DNA of 64,000 nt, taken from NCBI RefSeq assembly GCF_016765615.1, contig NZ_JAESWA010000029.1, positions 148,772-212,771 of the forward strand, in the 5' to 3' direction. Each line of letters opens with the position of its first letter. Positions within the stretch are counted from its first letter, which is position 1. A model generated the notes under the pieces. That model had not been told where the DNA came from. It saw only the letters and a program-made list of their open reading frames with translations, and did no database searches. Made by a program: the position numbers and the translations under genes. This stretch comes from Clostridium paridis. GTDB taxonomy: Bacteria > Bacillota > Clostridia > Clostridiales > Clostridiaceae. This document shows, in pieces, positions 1 through 7,657 of the stretch.

Positions 1-418
1 AGCTTCTAAGCAGTCTACAGATGAAATTGATAAGGCAGTAAATCAATTGATGAAGGATGCCGAAAGTTCCGTAAAAGTTTCTGAAGATCTAGTGAAAATA
101 ATGGATGTACAAAACATTAGTGTTTCAGAGACTTCAAGTCAATTTGAAGAAATTAGTAAGTCTATAAATGAAATTTCATCAATAATTAATGAGATGAACA
201 AATCTGGACAAGTTATGGAGAGAGCAAAATCTAGAATAATGGATGTGATGAGCAATTTATCAGCTATTGCAGAGGAAAATGCAGCATCAACAGAAGAGAC
301 AAGAGCTTCAGTGGAAGAGGAAACTCAAGCAATAAATGAGGTTTCAAGAATGAGTGACCAGTTATCAGATTTAGCATCAAAGATAAAAGAAATATCTGAG
401 TTCTTTAAAGTTAAATAG
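1..418 (+). CDS. Methyl-accepting chemotaxis protein, C-terminal end (partial)
   Basis: The reading frame is open from base 2, so the gene begins left of the window and only the last ~138 codons are present. The visible part is the final helix of the cytoplasmic signalling hairpin. It has heptad-rich coiled coil and the AIAEENAASTEE-type segment that in this family carries methylatable Glu/Gln pairs for adaptation by CheR and CheB. The conserved hairpin tip that binds CheA/CheW lies outside the window, as does any ligand domain, so the signal sensed cannot be stated. A strong terminator follows the stop codon. This is one of five chemoreceptor genes in the window. Confidence 0.9.
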   Translation, partial: ASKQSTDEIDKAVNQLMKDAESSVKVSEDLVKIMDVQNISVSETSSQFEEISKSINEISSIINEMNKSGQVMERAKSRIMDVMSNLSAIAEENAASTEETRASVEEETQAINEVSRMSDQLSDLASKIKEISEFFKVK

Positions 419-436
419 AAAGTAATTTAAAGAGGC

Positions 437-470
437 AACCATCAGAATTAAAAAATTCTGATGGTTTTTA
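437..470 (+). terminator. Rho-independent terminator after the chemoreceptor
   Basis: A 13-bp perfect stem (437-449 with 454-466), a four-base loop of A and a run of T make a clear intrinsic terminator 19 bases after the stop codon. Confidence 0.9.
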
Positions 471-483
471 TTTTATACATATA

Positions 484-512
484 TTGACATTAGTTTTTAA
501 AAGTGGTATATA
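484..512 (+). promoter_or_regulatory. Sigma-A promoter of htpG
   Basis: TTGACA (484-489) and TATATA (507-512) are separated by 17 bases, close to the sigma-A consensus. The CIRCE operator begins 12 bases after the -10 box, so it covers the expected transcription start. Confidence 0.85.
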
Positions 513-523
513 AAAGTTATAGG

Positions 524-550
524 TTAGCACTCTTATATAGAGAGTGCTAA
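524..550 (+). promoter_or_regulatory. CIRCE operator (HrcA binding site)
   Basis: TTAGCACTC (524-532), nine bases, GAGTGCTAA (542-550): this is the exact CIRCE inverted repeat recognised by the heat-shock repressor HrcA. It sits just downstream of the htpG promoter. HrcA itself is not encoded in the window. Confidence 0.97.
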
Positions 551-586
551 TAAAAAATTGTTTTAATTTTGAAGGGAGAGATTTAC

Positions 587-2467
587 TTGGAAACAAAACA
601 ATTTAAAGCAGAATCTAAAAGATTATTAGATTTAATGATCAACTCAATTTACACCCATAGGGAGATTTTTTTAAGGGAGCTTATATCAAATGCAAGTGAT
701 GCAATCGATAAGATTTATTACAAAGCATTAACTGATGATTCCTTAAGTTTTGAAAAAGATAATTATTATATCAAGGTTGTTCTAGATAAGGAAAACAGAA
801 TACTTAGAATTATAGATACCGGTATTGGAATGACCAAAGAGGAGCTTGATGATAATCTTGGTGTAATTGCTAAAAGTGGGTCGTTAAAATTTAAAAAAGA
901 AACAGAATTAAAAGATGGATATGATATAATAGGACAATTTGGAGTAGGCTTTTATTCTGCATTTTTAGTATCAGATGATGTTACAGTTATAAGTAGAGCC
1001 GTTGGAAGTGATGAGGCATATAAGTGGCAATCTAAGGGTGTAGAAGGATACACTATTGAGAAATGTGAAAAAGAATCATTTGGTACTGAGATAATACTTA
1101 AAATAAAAGAAAATACTGAGGATGAAAGCTTTGATGAATATTTAGATGAATATAGAATAAAGAACATTATAAAGAAATATTCTGATTTTATTAGATATCC
1201 AATTAAGATGGATATAAGTAGTAGCAGGCTTAAAGAAGGCAGTGAAAATGAATATGAAACTATCATAGAGGAACAAACAATTAATAGCATGGTTCCTATA
1301 TGGAGAAAAAATAAAAATGAATTAACTAAAGAAGATTATGATAACTTTTATTCTGAAAAACACTATGGATTCGATAAGCCTATAAAGCATATTCATATTA
1401 GTGTTGATGGGGCAGTAAGCTATAATGCTATTTTATTTATTCCAGAAAGAACACCATTTGATTTCTATACTAAGGAATATGAAAAGGGCTTAGAGCTATA
1501 TTCAAATGGGGTCATGATTATGAATAAATGCCCTGATCTATTACCAGATTACTTTGGCTTTGTTAAAGGTATAGTTGATTCAGAAGATTTATCACTTAAT
1601 ATTTCTAGAGAAATTCTACAGCATGATAGACAACTTAAACTAATAGCAAAGAATATTAAAACAAAAATAAAAAATGAGTTGGAAAGCATATTAAAAAATG
1701 AAAGAGATAAGTTTGAGGAATTCTATAAATCCTTTGGAAGACAATTAAAATATGGTATTTATAGTGATTTTGGAGCTAATAAGGAAGTATTACAAGATTT
1801 ATTAATGTTCTATTCTTCAAAAGAGAAGAAAATGGTAACCTTAGGTGAGTATGTTTCAAGAATGACTGAAGAGCAAAAATTTATTTATTATGCTGCGGGA
1901 GAATCTATTGAAAGAATAGAAAAGCTACCTCAGACAGAACTTCTTCTTGATAAAGGATACGAGATATTATACTTTACTGATGACATAGATGAATTTGCCA
2001 TAAAGACAATAATGAATTATAAAGATAAACAATTTAAATCTGTATCTAGTGGTGATTTAGGAATAGAATCTGATGAAAATGATGAAACTTCAGACACTAA
2101 TAAAAATGAAAATAAAGATTTATTTGAAAATATGAAAAATAACTTGTTGAATAAAGTTAAAGATGTAAGAGCATCAAAAAGATTGAAAAATCATCCTGTA
2201 TGCTTAGCTAATGACGGTGAAGTTTCAATAGAAATGGAAAAGATACTTAATTCTATGCCTGATAATCAAAATATTAAGGCAGATAAAATATTGGAAATAA
2301 ATATTAATCATCCAGTATTTGAATCACTTAAAGAAGCATTCAAAGCAGATAAAGATAAGTTCAATCTCTATACAGATATATTGTATAATCAAGCCCTGCT
2401 TATAGAAGGACTATCTATAAGTGATCCAGTAGAATTTACAAATAATATATGTAAAATAATGAAGTAA
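587..2467 (+). CDS. htpG: Chaperone protein HtpG (Hsp90)
   Basis: A cytosolic ATP-dependent Hsp90 chaperone of 626 residues, the usual length. The N-terminal GHKL ATPase carries the expected signatures: [12 protein letters not shown] (ATP/Mg-binding Asn), DTGIGM and [13 protein letters not shown]. The middle and dimerisation domains follow. The start is taken as TTG 587, with GGGAG (574-578) upstream and the family-typical METKQF start; an in-frame TTG at 569 lies upstream of that ribosome site and is less likely. It is monocistronic, with its own sigma-A promoter and CIRCE operator and a terminator after the stop. HrcA repression is therefore predicted, unlike the HrcA-independent htpG of Bacillus subtilis. 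Confidence 0.97.
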   Translation: METKQFKAESKRLLDLMINSIYTHREIFLRELISNASDAIDKIYYKALTDDSLSFEKDNYYIKVVLDKENRILRIIDTGIGMTKEELDDNLGVIAKSGSLKFKKETELKDGYDIIGQFGVGFYSAFLVSDDVTVISRAVGSDEAYKWQSKGVEGYTIEKCEKESFGTEIILKIKENTEDESFDEYLDEYRIKNIIKKYSDFIRYPIKMDISSSRLKEGSENEYETIIEEQTINSMVPIWRKNKNELTKEDYDNFYSEKHYGFDKPIKHIHISVDGAVSYNAILFIPERTPFDFYTKEYEKGLELYSNGVMIMNKCPDLLPDYFGFVKGIVDSEDLSLNISREILQHDRQLKLIAKNIKTKIKNELESILKNERDKFEEFYKSFGRQLKYGIYSDFGANKEVLQDLLMFYSSKEKKMVTLGEYVSRMTEEQKFIYYAAGESIERIEKLPQTELLLDKGYEILYFTDDIDEFAIKTIMNYKDKQFKSVSSGDLGIESDENDETSDTNKNENKDLFENMKNNLLNKVKDVRASKRLKNHPVCLANDGEVSIEMEKILNSMPDNQNIKADKILEININHPVFESLKEAFKADKDKFNLYTDILYNQALLIEGLSISDPVEFTNNICKIMK

Positions 2468-2474
2468 AAATAAG

Positions 2475-2511
2475 CAGCCACTAAGAGCATAGTCTTTTAG
2501 AGGCTGTTTTT
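2475..2511 (+). terminator. Terminator after htpG
   Basis: CAGCC (2475-2479) pairs with GGCTG (2502-2506) and the stem continues inward with one mismatch; TTTTT follows. Confidence 0.75.
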
Positions 2512-2589
2512 AAATCACTTCAATAATGCAAACATACGTTCTTTTAATAGATATAAATTATCCAGTTGTAACTAATAAATCAACTGGTA

Positions 2590-3051
2590 CTAAAATTTTT
2601 TTATTATGATGAGTCTTGGTTCAAAATATATAAGATAATCGCTAATCTCGAACATAAGACCATATTTTTCACGGTAATGGATAATAGTTTCGTTTAAGAA
2701 TGTTTCTGTAACATTCAAGTATTCAGCCATTTCATAAAGATTTCTTGTACCTTCATTAAAGGCTTTGATAATATCAAATAAATTGATAAGTCTTTCATAG
2801 CCCCAGTTACGGGCAATTTTTTCTTGCTTAACATTTTCAATCTTTGTTTTATCTAATATATTACCGACAGTTTTGTGATAGTGCCCAAGTTCTTCTGCTA
2901 GAATACAAGTTTTTTCACTTGAAGTTTCAATTCTAGGATCAATAGCTATTGTTTTATTTCCATAGAGGGCTTTAAGATTTCCCTTGAATTTCATTTGTAT
3001 AATCTCTATACCCTCATCATATATCTCATTCTCTAAACTCTCGTAAGTCAT
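2590..3051 (-). CDS. ImmA/IrrE-like metallopeptidase family protein
   Basis: This 153-residue protein looks like the ImmA/IrrE (COG2856) proteases paired with phage and ICE repressors. In ICEBs1 and related elements such a protease cleaves the partner repressor after DNA damage. The expected zinc motif HExxH aligns with residues 53-57, but the first His is Glu here (EELGH). Some family members share this variant, and whether it is active is unknown. The downstream helix and the Trp-containing segment fit the family. It lies 26 bp downstream of the XRE repressor on the same strand, which is the classic ImmR-ImmA order. Transcription from the repressor promoter is likely shared. Confidence 0.8.
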   Translation of the reverse strand: MTYESLENEIYDEGIEIIQMKFKGNLKALYGNKTIAIDPRIETSSEKTCILAEELGHYHKTVGNILDKTKIENVKQEKIARNWGYERLINLFDIIKAFNEGTRNLYEMAEYLNVTETFLNETIIHYREKYGLMFEISDYLIYFEPRLIIIKKF

Positions 3052-3077
3052 TCTCTTCCCCCTTTAAGTGAAAGTTA

Positions 3078-3398
3078 TCATTTTTTCTTTGATTTAATAT
3101 AGTTTATAAAGTTTTCTATATCATCTAAGTCGTCTTTAGTAAAATCATCACCATCAAAGTGTGCAGCTAGAGTTTCTAATTTATTTAGTTTTCTTTGCTC
3201 TTCCCAACCCATTAGATATGCAGGTGAAACTTTTAATATTTCGGCTAGCTTCTCAATTGAATCCAGTTTAAGATTTTTTATTTCTCCACTTTCATATCTT
3301 TGAACAGTAGCTTTTGATACACCCAAATATTCACCAACTTCTTGTAGTGTAAGTCCTAATTCTTCACGTTTTTGTTTAATTTTCTCATTCATTTCCAT
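3078..3398 (-). CDS. XRE-family repressor (phage/ICE immunity type)
   Basis: A 106-residue DNA-binding protein. Residues ~4-60 form a lambda-repressor-like helix-turn-helix, with the typical LGLTLQEVGEYLGVSKATV segment and an ILKVSPAYLMGW ending. The short acidic C-terminal tail resembles ImmR-type repressors. It is divergent from a holin-endolysin pair, and GTTACG half-sites cluster in the intergenic region, so it is the obvious candidate repressor of that lysis operon and of itself. With the adjacent ImmA-like protease it probably forms an SOS-type derepression switch; this is inference from gene order. Confidence 0.88.
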   Translation of the reverse strand: MEMNEKIKQKREELGLTLQEVGEYLGVSKATVQRYESGEIKNLKLDSIEKLAEILKVSPAYLMGWEEQRKLNKLETLAAHFDGDDFTKDDLDDIENFINYIKSKKK

Positions 3399-3790
3399 TC
3401 GTACTACCTCACAAACTTAAGCTATCTTAATTATAGCATAAATTGCTTTATACGCAACAAATTGTGTAAAAACTCTGAAAAAAGTTACGCGAAATGCATT
3501 GACAATGAAAATTGACTATGATAATATTGGTTACGGCGGACGTAACTATATCATGTGAAAATTAATATGGATATACAAATATGCAACTGGAAGATGGTAA
3601 GTATAATTGATTTATGGTTTAAATAAGTATTTTTTAAAAAACTTTGTTACGTAAAAAGAAACAAAGGTATCGGTATGTTTAAAATTTCAAATTAAGATAG
3701 GAGGAATGAAATAAATAAGTAGAAAGCATATAGTTTTATTTGACAAAAGATATTTACTTGATTTTTATTACATGAAAGGAGAGGAGTAAG
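3399..3790. promoter_or_regulatory. Divergent regulatory region of the lysis cassette
   Basis: This 392-bp gap holds a strong rightward promoter (TTGACA 3499-3504, 17 bases, TAATAT 3522-3527). GTTACG half-sites lie at 3484-3489, at 3530-3546 as an inverted pair (GTTACG, five bases, CGTAAC) over the expected start site, and at 3646-3651 within a TTACGTAA palindrome. A stem formed by CTTTGTT and AACAAAG flanks that last site. The leader from ~3535 to 3780 is long and carries no convincing reading frame. A ribosome site at ~3702 precedes only a two-codon frame, so a decayed gene is possible. Confidence 0.7.
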
Positions 3791-4246
3791 ATGGATAGGA
3801 TAATCAATTTTAAAAATGGTATTCTCACAACAATTGTAGCGTTTGGAGAAGAATTAGGTTTAATCTTAGGTGGATACAATAGCATCCTAATTGCATTAAT
3901 ATGCTGTATGATTATTGAATATATATGTGGTTTAATAGTAACCTATGTGATTAAGAATTCATCAAAAACAGAAACTGGAGTAGCTCAAGGTAAGGTAGAT
4001 TTAATAGGATTAGTAAGGAAAATTCTTATTCTATTAATTATTGTTATGGTAAATCAAATAGATATAGTTTTGGCTTCAAATGGATTCTTAAGAAATGCAG
4101 TTATGATAGGGTTTATGGCAAATGAGTGTCTATCTATTATAGAAAAGGTGGGGCTAACTGGAATTGAGTTGCCCCCTTCAGTAAAGAATGCAATAGATGT
4201 TCTTAAGAAAAAAGGTGAAATGAATCAGAATGATAAGAAAGATTGA
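3791..4246 (+). CDS. Phage-type holin (TcdE/phi13-like family)
   Basis: A 151-residue membrane protein with three hydrophobic stretches (about residues 22-50, 75-95 and 100-118) and a charged C-terminal tail ending in KKGEMNQNDKKD. The segment order matches the phage holin family 4_1, which includes TcdE of Clostridioides difficile. Holins form membrane pores that let an endolysin reach the wall; TcdE-type members are also used for release of large proteins. It starts at ATG 3791 after AAGGAGAGGAG and is followed 30 bp later by an endolysin. No capsid, tail or replication genes lie nearby, so it is either a prophage remnant or a domesticated lysis/release module. Confidence 0.85.
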   Translation: MDRIINFKNGILTTIVAFGEELGLILGGYNSILIALICCMIIEYICGLIVTYVIKNSSKTETGVAQGKVDLIGLVRKILILLIIVMVNQIDIVLASNGFLRNAVMIGFMANECLSIIEKVGLTGIELPPSVKNAIDVLKKKGEMNQNDKKD

Positions 4247-4276
4247 TAAAATTTATCGTATTAGGAGGAGCCGATT

Positions 4277-5170
4277 ATGAATATAAAAATAATTGATTTA
4301 AAATTAAGTTGGAATGGAGATTTACCCCATGGGGAAAATATACCAAGCAGAATAGTATTACATCATGCTGATGCTTCAGTATGTACTGTAGTTGATATTA
4401 ATAGGTGGCATTTGCAAAGGGGATATGCAGGTATAGGATATCATTACTTTGTAAGAAAAGATGGAACTATATATCGAGGAAGGGAAGAAAGCCAAAGAGG
4501 AGCACACTGTCCAAGTGCTAATTACAATAGCTTAGGAATATGTTTTGAAGGTTCATATATGATAGGAGTGCCACCTCAAGCTCAGCTAAATGCTGGGTTA
4601 GATTTAATAGAAGATATTAAGAGTAGGTATGGAAATAACCTGCAAGTATATGGTCATAAGGATTTATATGCCACAAGTTGTCCAGGAGATAAGTTCCCAC
4701 TAGATTTTATTAAAAATTCAAAAAGTGCTTCTCAAGTAGTACCAGTTCTAGTTCAAGAAGTTACAAAAGGAGATTTTACTTATCAAAATAATGCAAGAAT
4801 ACAAGGAGATTGGTTTTACGTAAGAGATAAGGATGGAACTATAATTCCTGGACGAAGAGTAGATGATGGAGATAATATAACTGTATTAAATGTATTCTAC
4901 TCAAAACAACTTGCTGAAGTTGAGTATCCTACTCCAACTGGAGTTAGAAAAGGGTATATTACAAATAATAGATTGATTAAATATTATAATCCTTATAATT
5001 GGACTAATGGCACAAATGAAATAAATACACATGAAACACCTAATGGAGAAGTTATAGGATCGTTAGAAGCATATGAAGAAGCAACTCTATTATTTAAAGT
5101 TGGAGAATGGTCTCACGTTGTGTATACAACATACTTGGGAGAATTCACTAAGAGTGGGTATGTTAGATGA
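4277..5170 (+). CDS. N-acetylmuramoyl-L-alanine amidase (endolysin)
   Basis: This 297-residue peptidoglycan hydrolase has an N-terminal Amidase_2/PGRP catalytic domain (about 1-145). Candidate zinc ligands are His29 in IVLHHAD, His127 in GHKDL and Cys135 in TSCPG. The second half looks like two SH3-type wall-binding modules (about 160-225 and 240-297, the last ending in GEFTKSGYVR). It lacks a signal peptide, as expected for an endolysin released through the upstream holin. Start ATG 4277 follows GGAGGAG. The holin-endolysin pair is presumably controlled by the divergent repressor. Confidence 0.93.
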   Translation: MNIKIIDLKLSWNGDLPHGENIPSRIVLHHADASVCTVVDINRWHLQRGYAGIGYHYFVRKDGTIYRGREESQRGAHCPSANYNSLGICFEGSYMIGVPPQAQLNAGLDLIEDIKSRYGNNLQVYGHKDLYATSCPGDKFPLDFIKNSKSASQVVPVLVQEVTKGDFTYQNNARIQGDWFYVRDKDGTIIPGRRVDDGDNITVLNVFYSKQLAEVEYPTPTGVRKGYITNNRLIKYYNPYNWTNGTNEINTHETPNGEVIGSLEAYEEATLLFKVGEWSHVVYTTYLGEFTKSGYVR

Positions 5171-5234
5171 TTAAAATTTCTCAAGAATCCATATAATAGT
5201 TAAATAAACTATTTCATAAGGAGGAATTTTTTTT

Positions 5235-5834
5235 ATGGAAAAAGAGTTCCATTCAGCAGTGAAAGAAAGAAGAACCATAATAGAAGTAGGTAACGAAATA
5301 TCTGTTCCAATAAAAAGAATTAGAGAAATTATAGAAGAATCTTTGAAGTATACTCCAACTGCTTTTAATTCACAAAGTGCCAGAATAGCATTGCTACTTG
5401 GGGAGGAAAGTGAAAAGTTTTGGGAAGTTACCAAGGAACATATAATAAAGAATATCCAAAGAGATAGATTGAAAGAAAATATAGAAAAGATAAATGCTTT
5501 TAAGAAAGGATATGGAACTATATTATTTTTTGAAGATCTAAATATAATAGAATACTTGGAGCAAGATTACTCTACGTATAGAGAGTATTTTCCAGTGTGG
5601 GCACATCAATCAAATGGCATGTTACAGTTTATTATCTGGACATCTCTAGAAATAGAAGGACTAGGGGCATCCCTGCAGCACTATAATACTTTTATAGATA
5701 GAGCTATAAAAGAGAAGTGGAAACTTCCTGATAATTGGAAGCTTATAGCTGAAATGCCTTTTGGTAATCCAATTTCAATACCTGAAGAAAAACATTTCCA
5801 AAAAATCAACGAAAGATATAAGGAATTTAAATAA
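5235..5834 (+). CDS. Nitroreductase family protein (Frm2/Hbn1 type)
   Basis: A 199-residue FMN-dependent oxidoreductase of the COG3560 group. The N-terminal RRTI motif and the segment YTPTAFNSQSARIALLLGE are the phosphate/FMN-contacting region of this subgroup. The C-terminal EMPFGNP motif is also typical. Such enzymes reduce nitro compounds or quinones with NAD(P)H; the physiological substrate is not known. It follows the endolysin by 64 bp but has its own strong AAGGAGG site, and it does not look like a phage gene. A bidirectional terminator separates it from the convergent gene. Confidence 0.85.
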   Translation: MEKEFHSAVKERRTIIEVGNEISVPIKRIREIIEESLKYTPTAFNSQSARIALLLGEESEKFWEVTKEHIIKNIQRDRLKENIEKINAFKKGYGTILFFEDLNIIEYLEQDYSTYREYFPVWAHQSNGMLQFIIWTSLEIEGLGASLQHYNTFIDRAIKEKWKLPDNWKLIAEMPFGNPISIPEEKHFQKINERYKEFK

Positions 5835-5840
5835 AGTATA

Positions 5841-5869
5841 AAAACAGGAGCATTTTAGCTCCTGTTTTT
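5841..5869. terminator. Bidirectional terminator
   Basis: AAAACAGGAGC (5841-5851) pairs with GCTCCTGTTTT (5858-5868) around a six-base loop. A/T runs on both sides suit both convergent genes; it overlaps the 3' end of the minus-strand gene. Confidence 0.85.
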
Positions 5870-7351
5870 ATATATCTTTTTATTATTAAATATAAAATGT
5901 GAGATGTAAGTAATCATTATAATTAATATGATATCAAAGGTGAAATTAAATAAAAAAAGTTGCTTAGTAGTATCAGCCTGCCCATTGCCGATAAATGGCA
6001 TTGGGAATTGAAGTATTCCAATAAATAAAATTGACCAGAATAATTGAATTTTATGTTTTACATCCTCTAAATGCTTTCTTTTTATATATATAAATAATGA
6101 AGAGACAATGGCACATATATATATCAAAGAAATAAAGGCTAAATTCTTAGGAAGTATATTATTTCTTAAAAAAGACCATAAAGTAAATCTATTAAAAGAG
6201 TTAATTGGTGTAGAACTATAACTTTTGGGATATTTACCTAACTTTGTTCCAGTAAAAAATGCATTATCTGCAGTATATTCCATTCCTTTAATTAGTCTTA
6301 GTGGATGAGTTATATAGAACTTTATTAATTTCCCACTAGATATTTTATTGTAAAAGTCTTCTTCAGTAATTAAGGTATGAGGAATATATTTTGTGTAAGC
6401 ACTGGTAATTAAATATGAGTGCTTTCCTGCCTCAGAAGCCATATCTGGGTTTAGACCTAAATCTATTAAATCCTGTCTTGGATTTTCAGAATCTTTAAGA
6501 ATCCCATAGAATACAGAGTTATATTGAGTATCCTTACTCATTTCTTTATGTCTTAATTGGATCTGAAGAGGATAAATTATTAAAATACAAAGTAATAAAT
6601 AGCATAATCCTTTCGTAAGAGGTTTTAATATATTCCTATTCTCATATAAAAGTTTTATTATCATTATTAGAATAACTGGTAATGCGGATATGACTTGCAT
6701 TTTTGAACCTAAAAATAAAAATGAAGCAATAAAAATTAACATGATATTTGAAAAAATCTTTTCTTCTGATTTTAATACATACCTATGATATATATAGTAT
6801 ATCCATGAGGCTATATATAAAGCTAAGGTAGTAATCATCATAGGTTCACCATAAAGGCTATTGAACCAAACTAAATAATTTCCATCAAATAAAACAAATA
6901 AGCTTAATGTTACCAATAGGAATAGAGTGAGTTTATTTTTGATATTTAAATATTTAATTATTAGATAGATTGATAAGGTATATATTATTCCATAAGTAAT
7001 AGCTAAATATTGTGTTTTAAAAATATCACTCCCAAAAGCTTTACAGATAAAACTTATCATACTTATGAAATAAGACATGCTTGTTGAAATAAATATAATT
7101 AATATCCTAGTAAGAGTGAATGGAGCTATTTTATAATCAGTTACTGGGTATTTATAAAATCTTTCAAAACTAGGATCCATAAAGTACTTTGAAGGTAATT
7201 GCAATCCAGATACACTCATTACTCTGTCGAAGTCACCTTGATCAGCTACTCCAGCTTCAGGATATTTAAAGAGTACAAATGTTATAATACCCAAAGCTAA
7301 AACAATAAAAGTAATTAATAAAAGCTTAGTAACATTCATTTTTAGTTTCAT
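5855..7351 (-). CDS. Polytopic membrane protein, glycosyltransferase-like (function unknown)
   Basis: A 498-residue integral membrane protein with about ten to twelve hydrophobic helices. The first helix (about 8-28) is followed by an extracytoplasmic acidic stretch, ADQGDFDRV (about 35-43). That placement recalls the catalytic acidic loop after helix 1 of GT-C glycosyltransferases. A second long soluble segment lies near residues 270-360. I do not recognise a specific family, so transfer of a lipid-linked sugar to the cell surface is only a suggestion. It is transcribed alone, convergent with the nitroreductase gene. Confidence 0.6.
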   Translation of the reverse strand: MKLKMNVTKLLLITFIVLALGIITFVLFKYPEAGVADQGDFDRVMSVSGLQLPSKYFMDPSFERFYKYPVTDYKIAPFTLTRILIIFISTSMSYFISMISFICKAFGSDIFKTQYLAITYGIIYTLSIYLIIKYLNIKNKLTLFLLVTLSLFVLFDGNYLVWFNSLYGEPMMITTLALYIASWIYYIYHRYVLKSEEKIFSNIMLIFIASFLFLGSKMQVISALPVILIMIIKLLYENRNILKPLTKGLCYLLLCILIIYPLQIQLRHKEMSKDTQYNSVFYGILKDSENPRQDLIDLGLNPDMASEAGKHSYLITSAYTKYIPHTLITEEDFYNKISSGKLIKFYITHPLRLIKGMEYTADNAFFTGTKLGKYPKSYSSTPINSFNRFTLWSFLRNNILPKNLAFISLIYICAIVSSLFIYIKRKHLEDVKHKIQLFWSILFIGILQFPMPFIGNGQADTTKQLFLFNFTFDIILIIMITYISHFIFNNKKIYKNRS

Positions 7352-7657
7352 TGAAATAATCCCTCTTTCTATATAATTAAATAACTCATATGAAAGGTTA
7401 GCATAGTAGTGTTAAGTTTATAGTGTTTAATTTGCATATAATGTAAAGTATTCTCATAAGAGTGTAAAATTATTAGTTTTAGAATATGGATAAAAAATAT
7501 GAGAAATAAAAGTTATTAAGTTTTACGGCAATAGATATAAAGCTATTTACATATAAATACAAAATTAACAATTAATTACCGTGAATTAACAGTGCTTTAA
7601 ATGGATTTAATAGTAAGGTGCTATAGTTATTATGTAAAAAAATACAGGAGGTAAGAA
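7352..7657 (+). promoter_or_regulatory. Phosphatase promoter region with possible PhoP boxes
   Basis: This 306-bp gap has no gene. TTAACA (7565-7570), TTACCG (7576-7581) and TTAACA (7586-7591) recur about every 10-11 bases, with a further TTTACA at 7546-7551. This resembles the repeated TTWACA boxes bound by Bacillus PhoP. An extended -10 (TG at 7619-7620, TATAGT 7622-7627) lies downstream. The encoded protein is a phosphatase, which makes phosphate control plausible, but the site is not proven. Confidence 0.45.

Noticed and set aside
952..1290. Minus-strand open frame inside htpG
   Set aside because: It is antisense to the conserved chaperone sequence, Ser/Leu-rich as expected for a shadow frame, and lacks a ribosome site.
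3702..3790. Small gene in the leader of the holin operon
   Set aside because: An AGGAGG precedes an ATG, but the frame stops after two codons.
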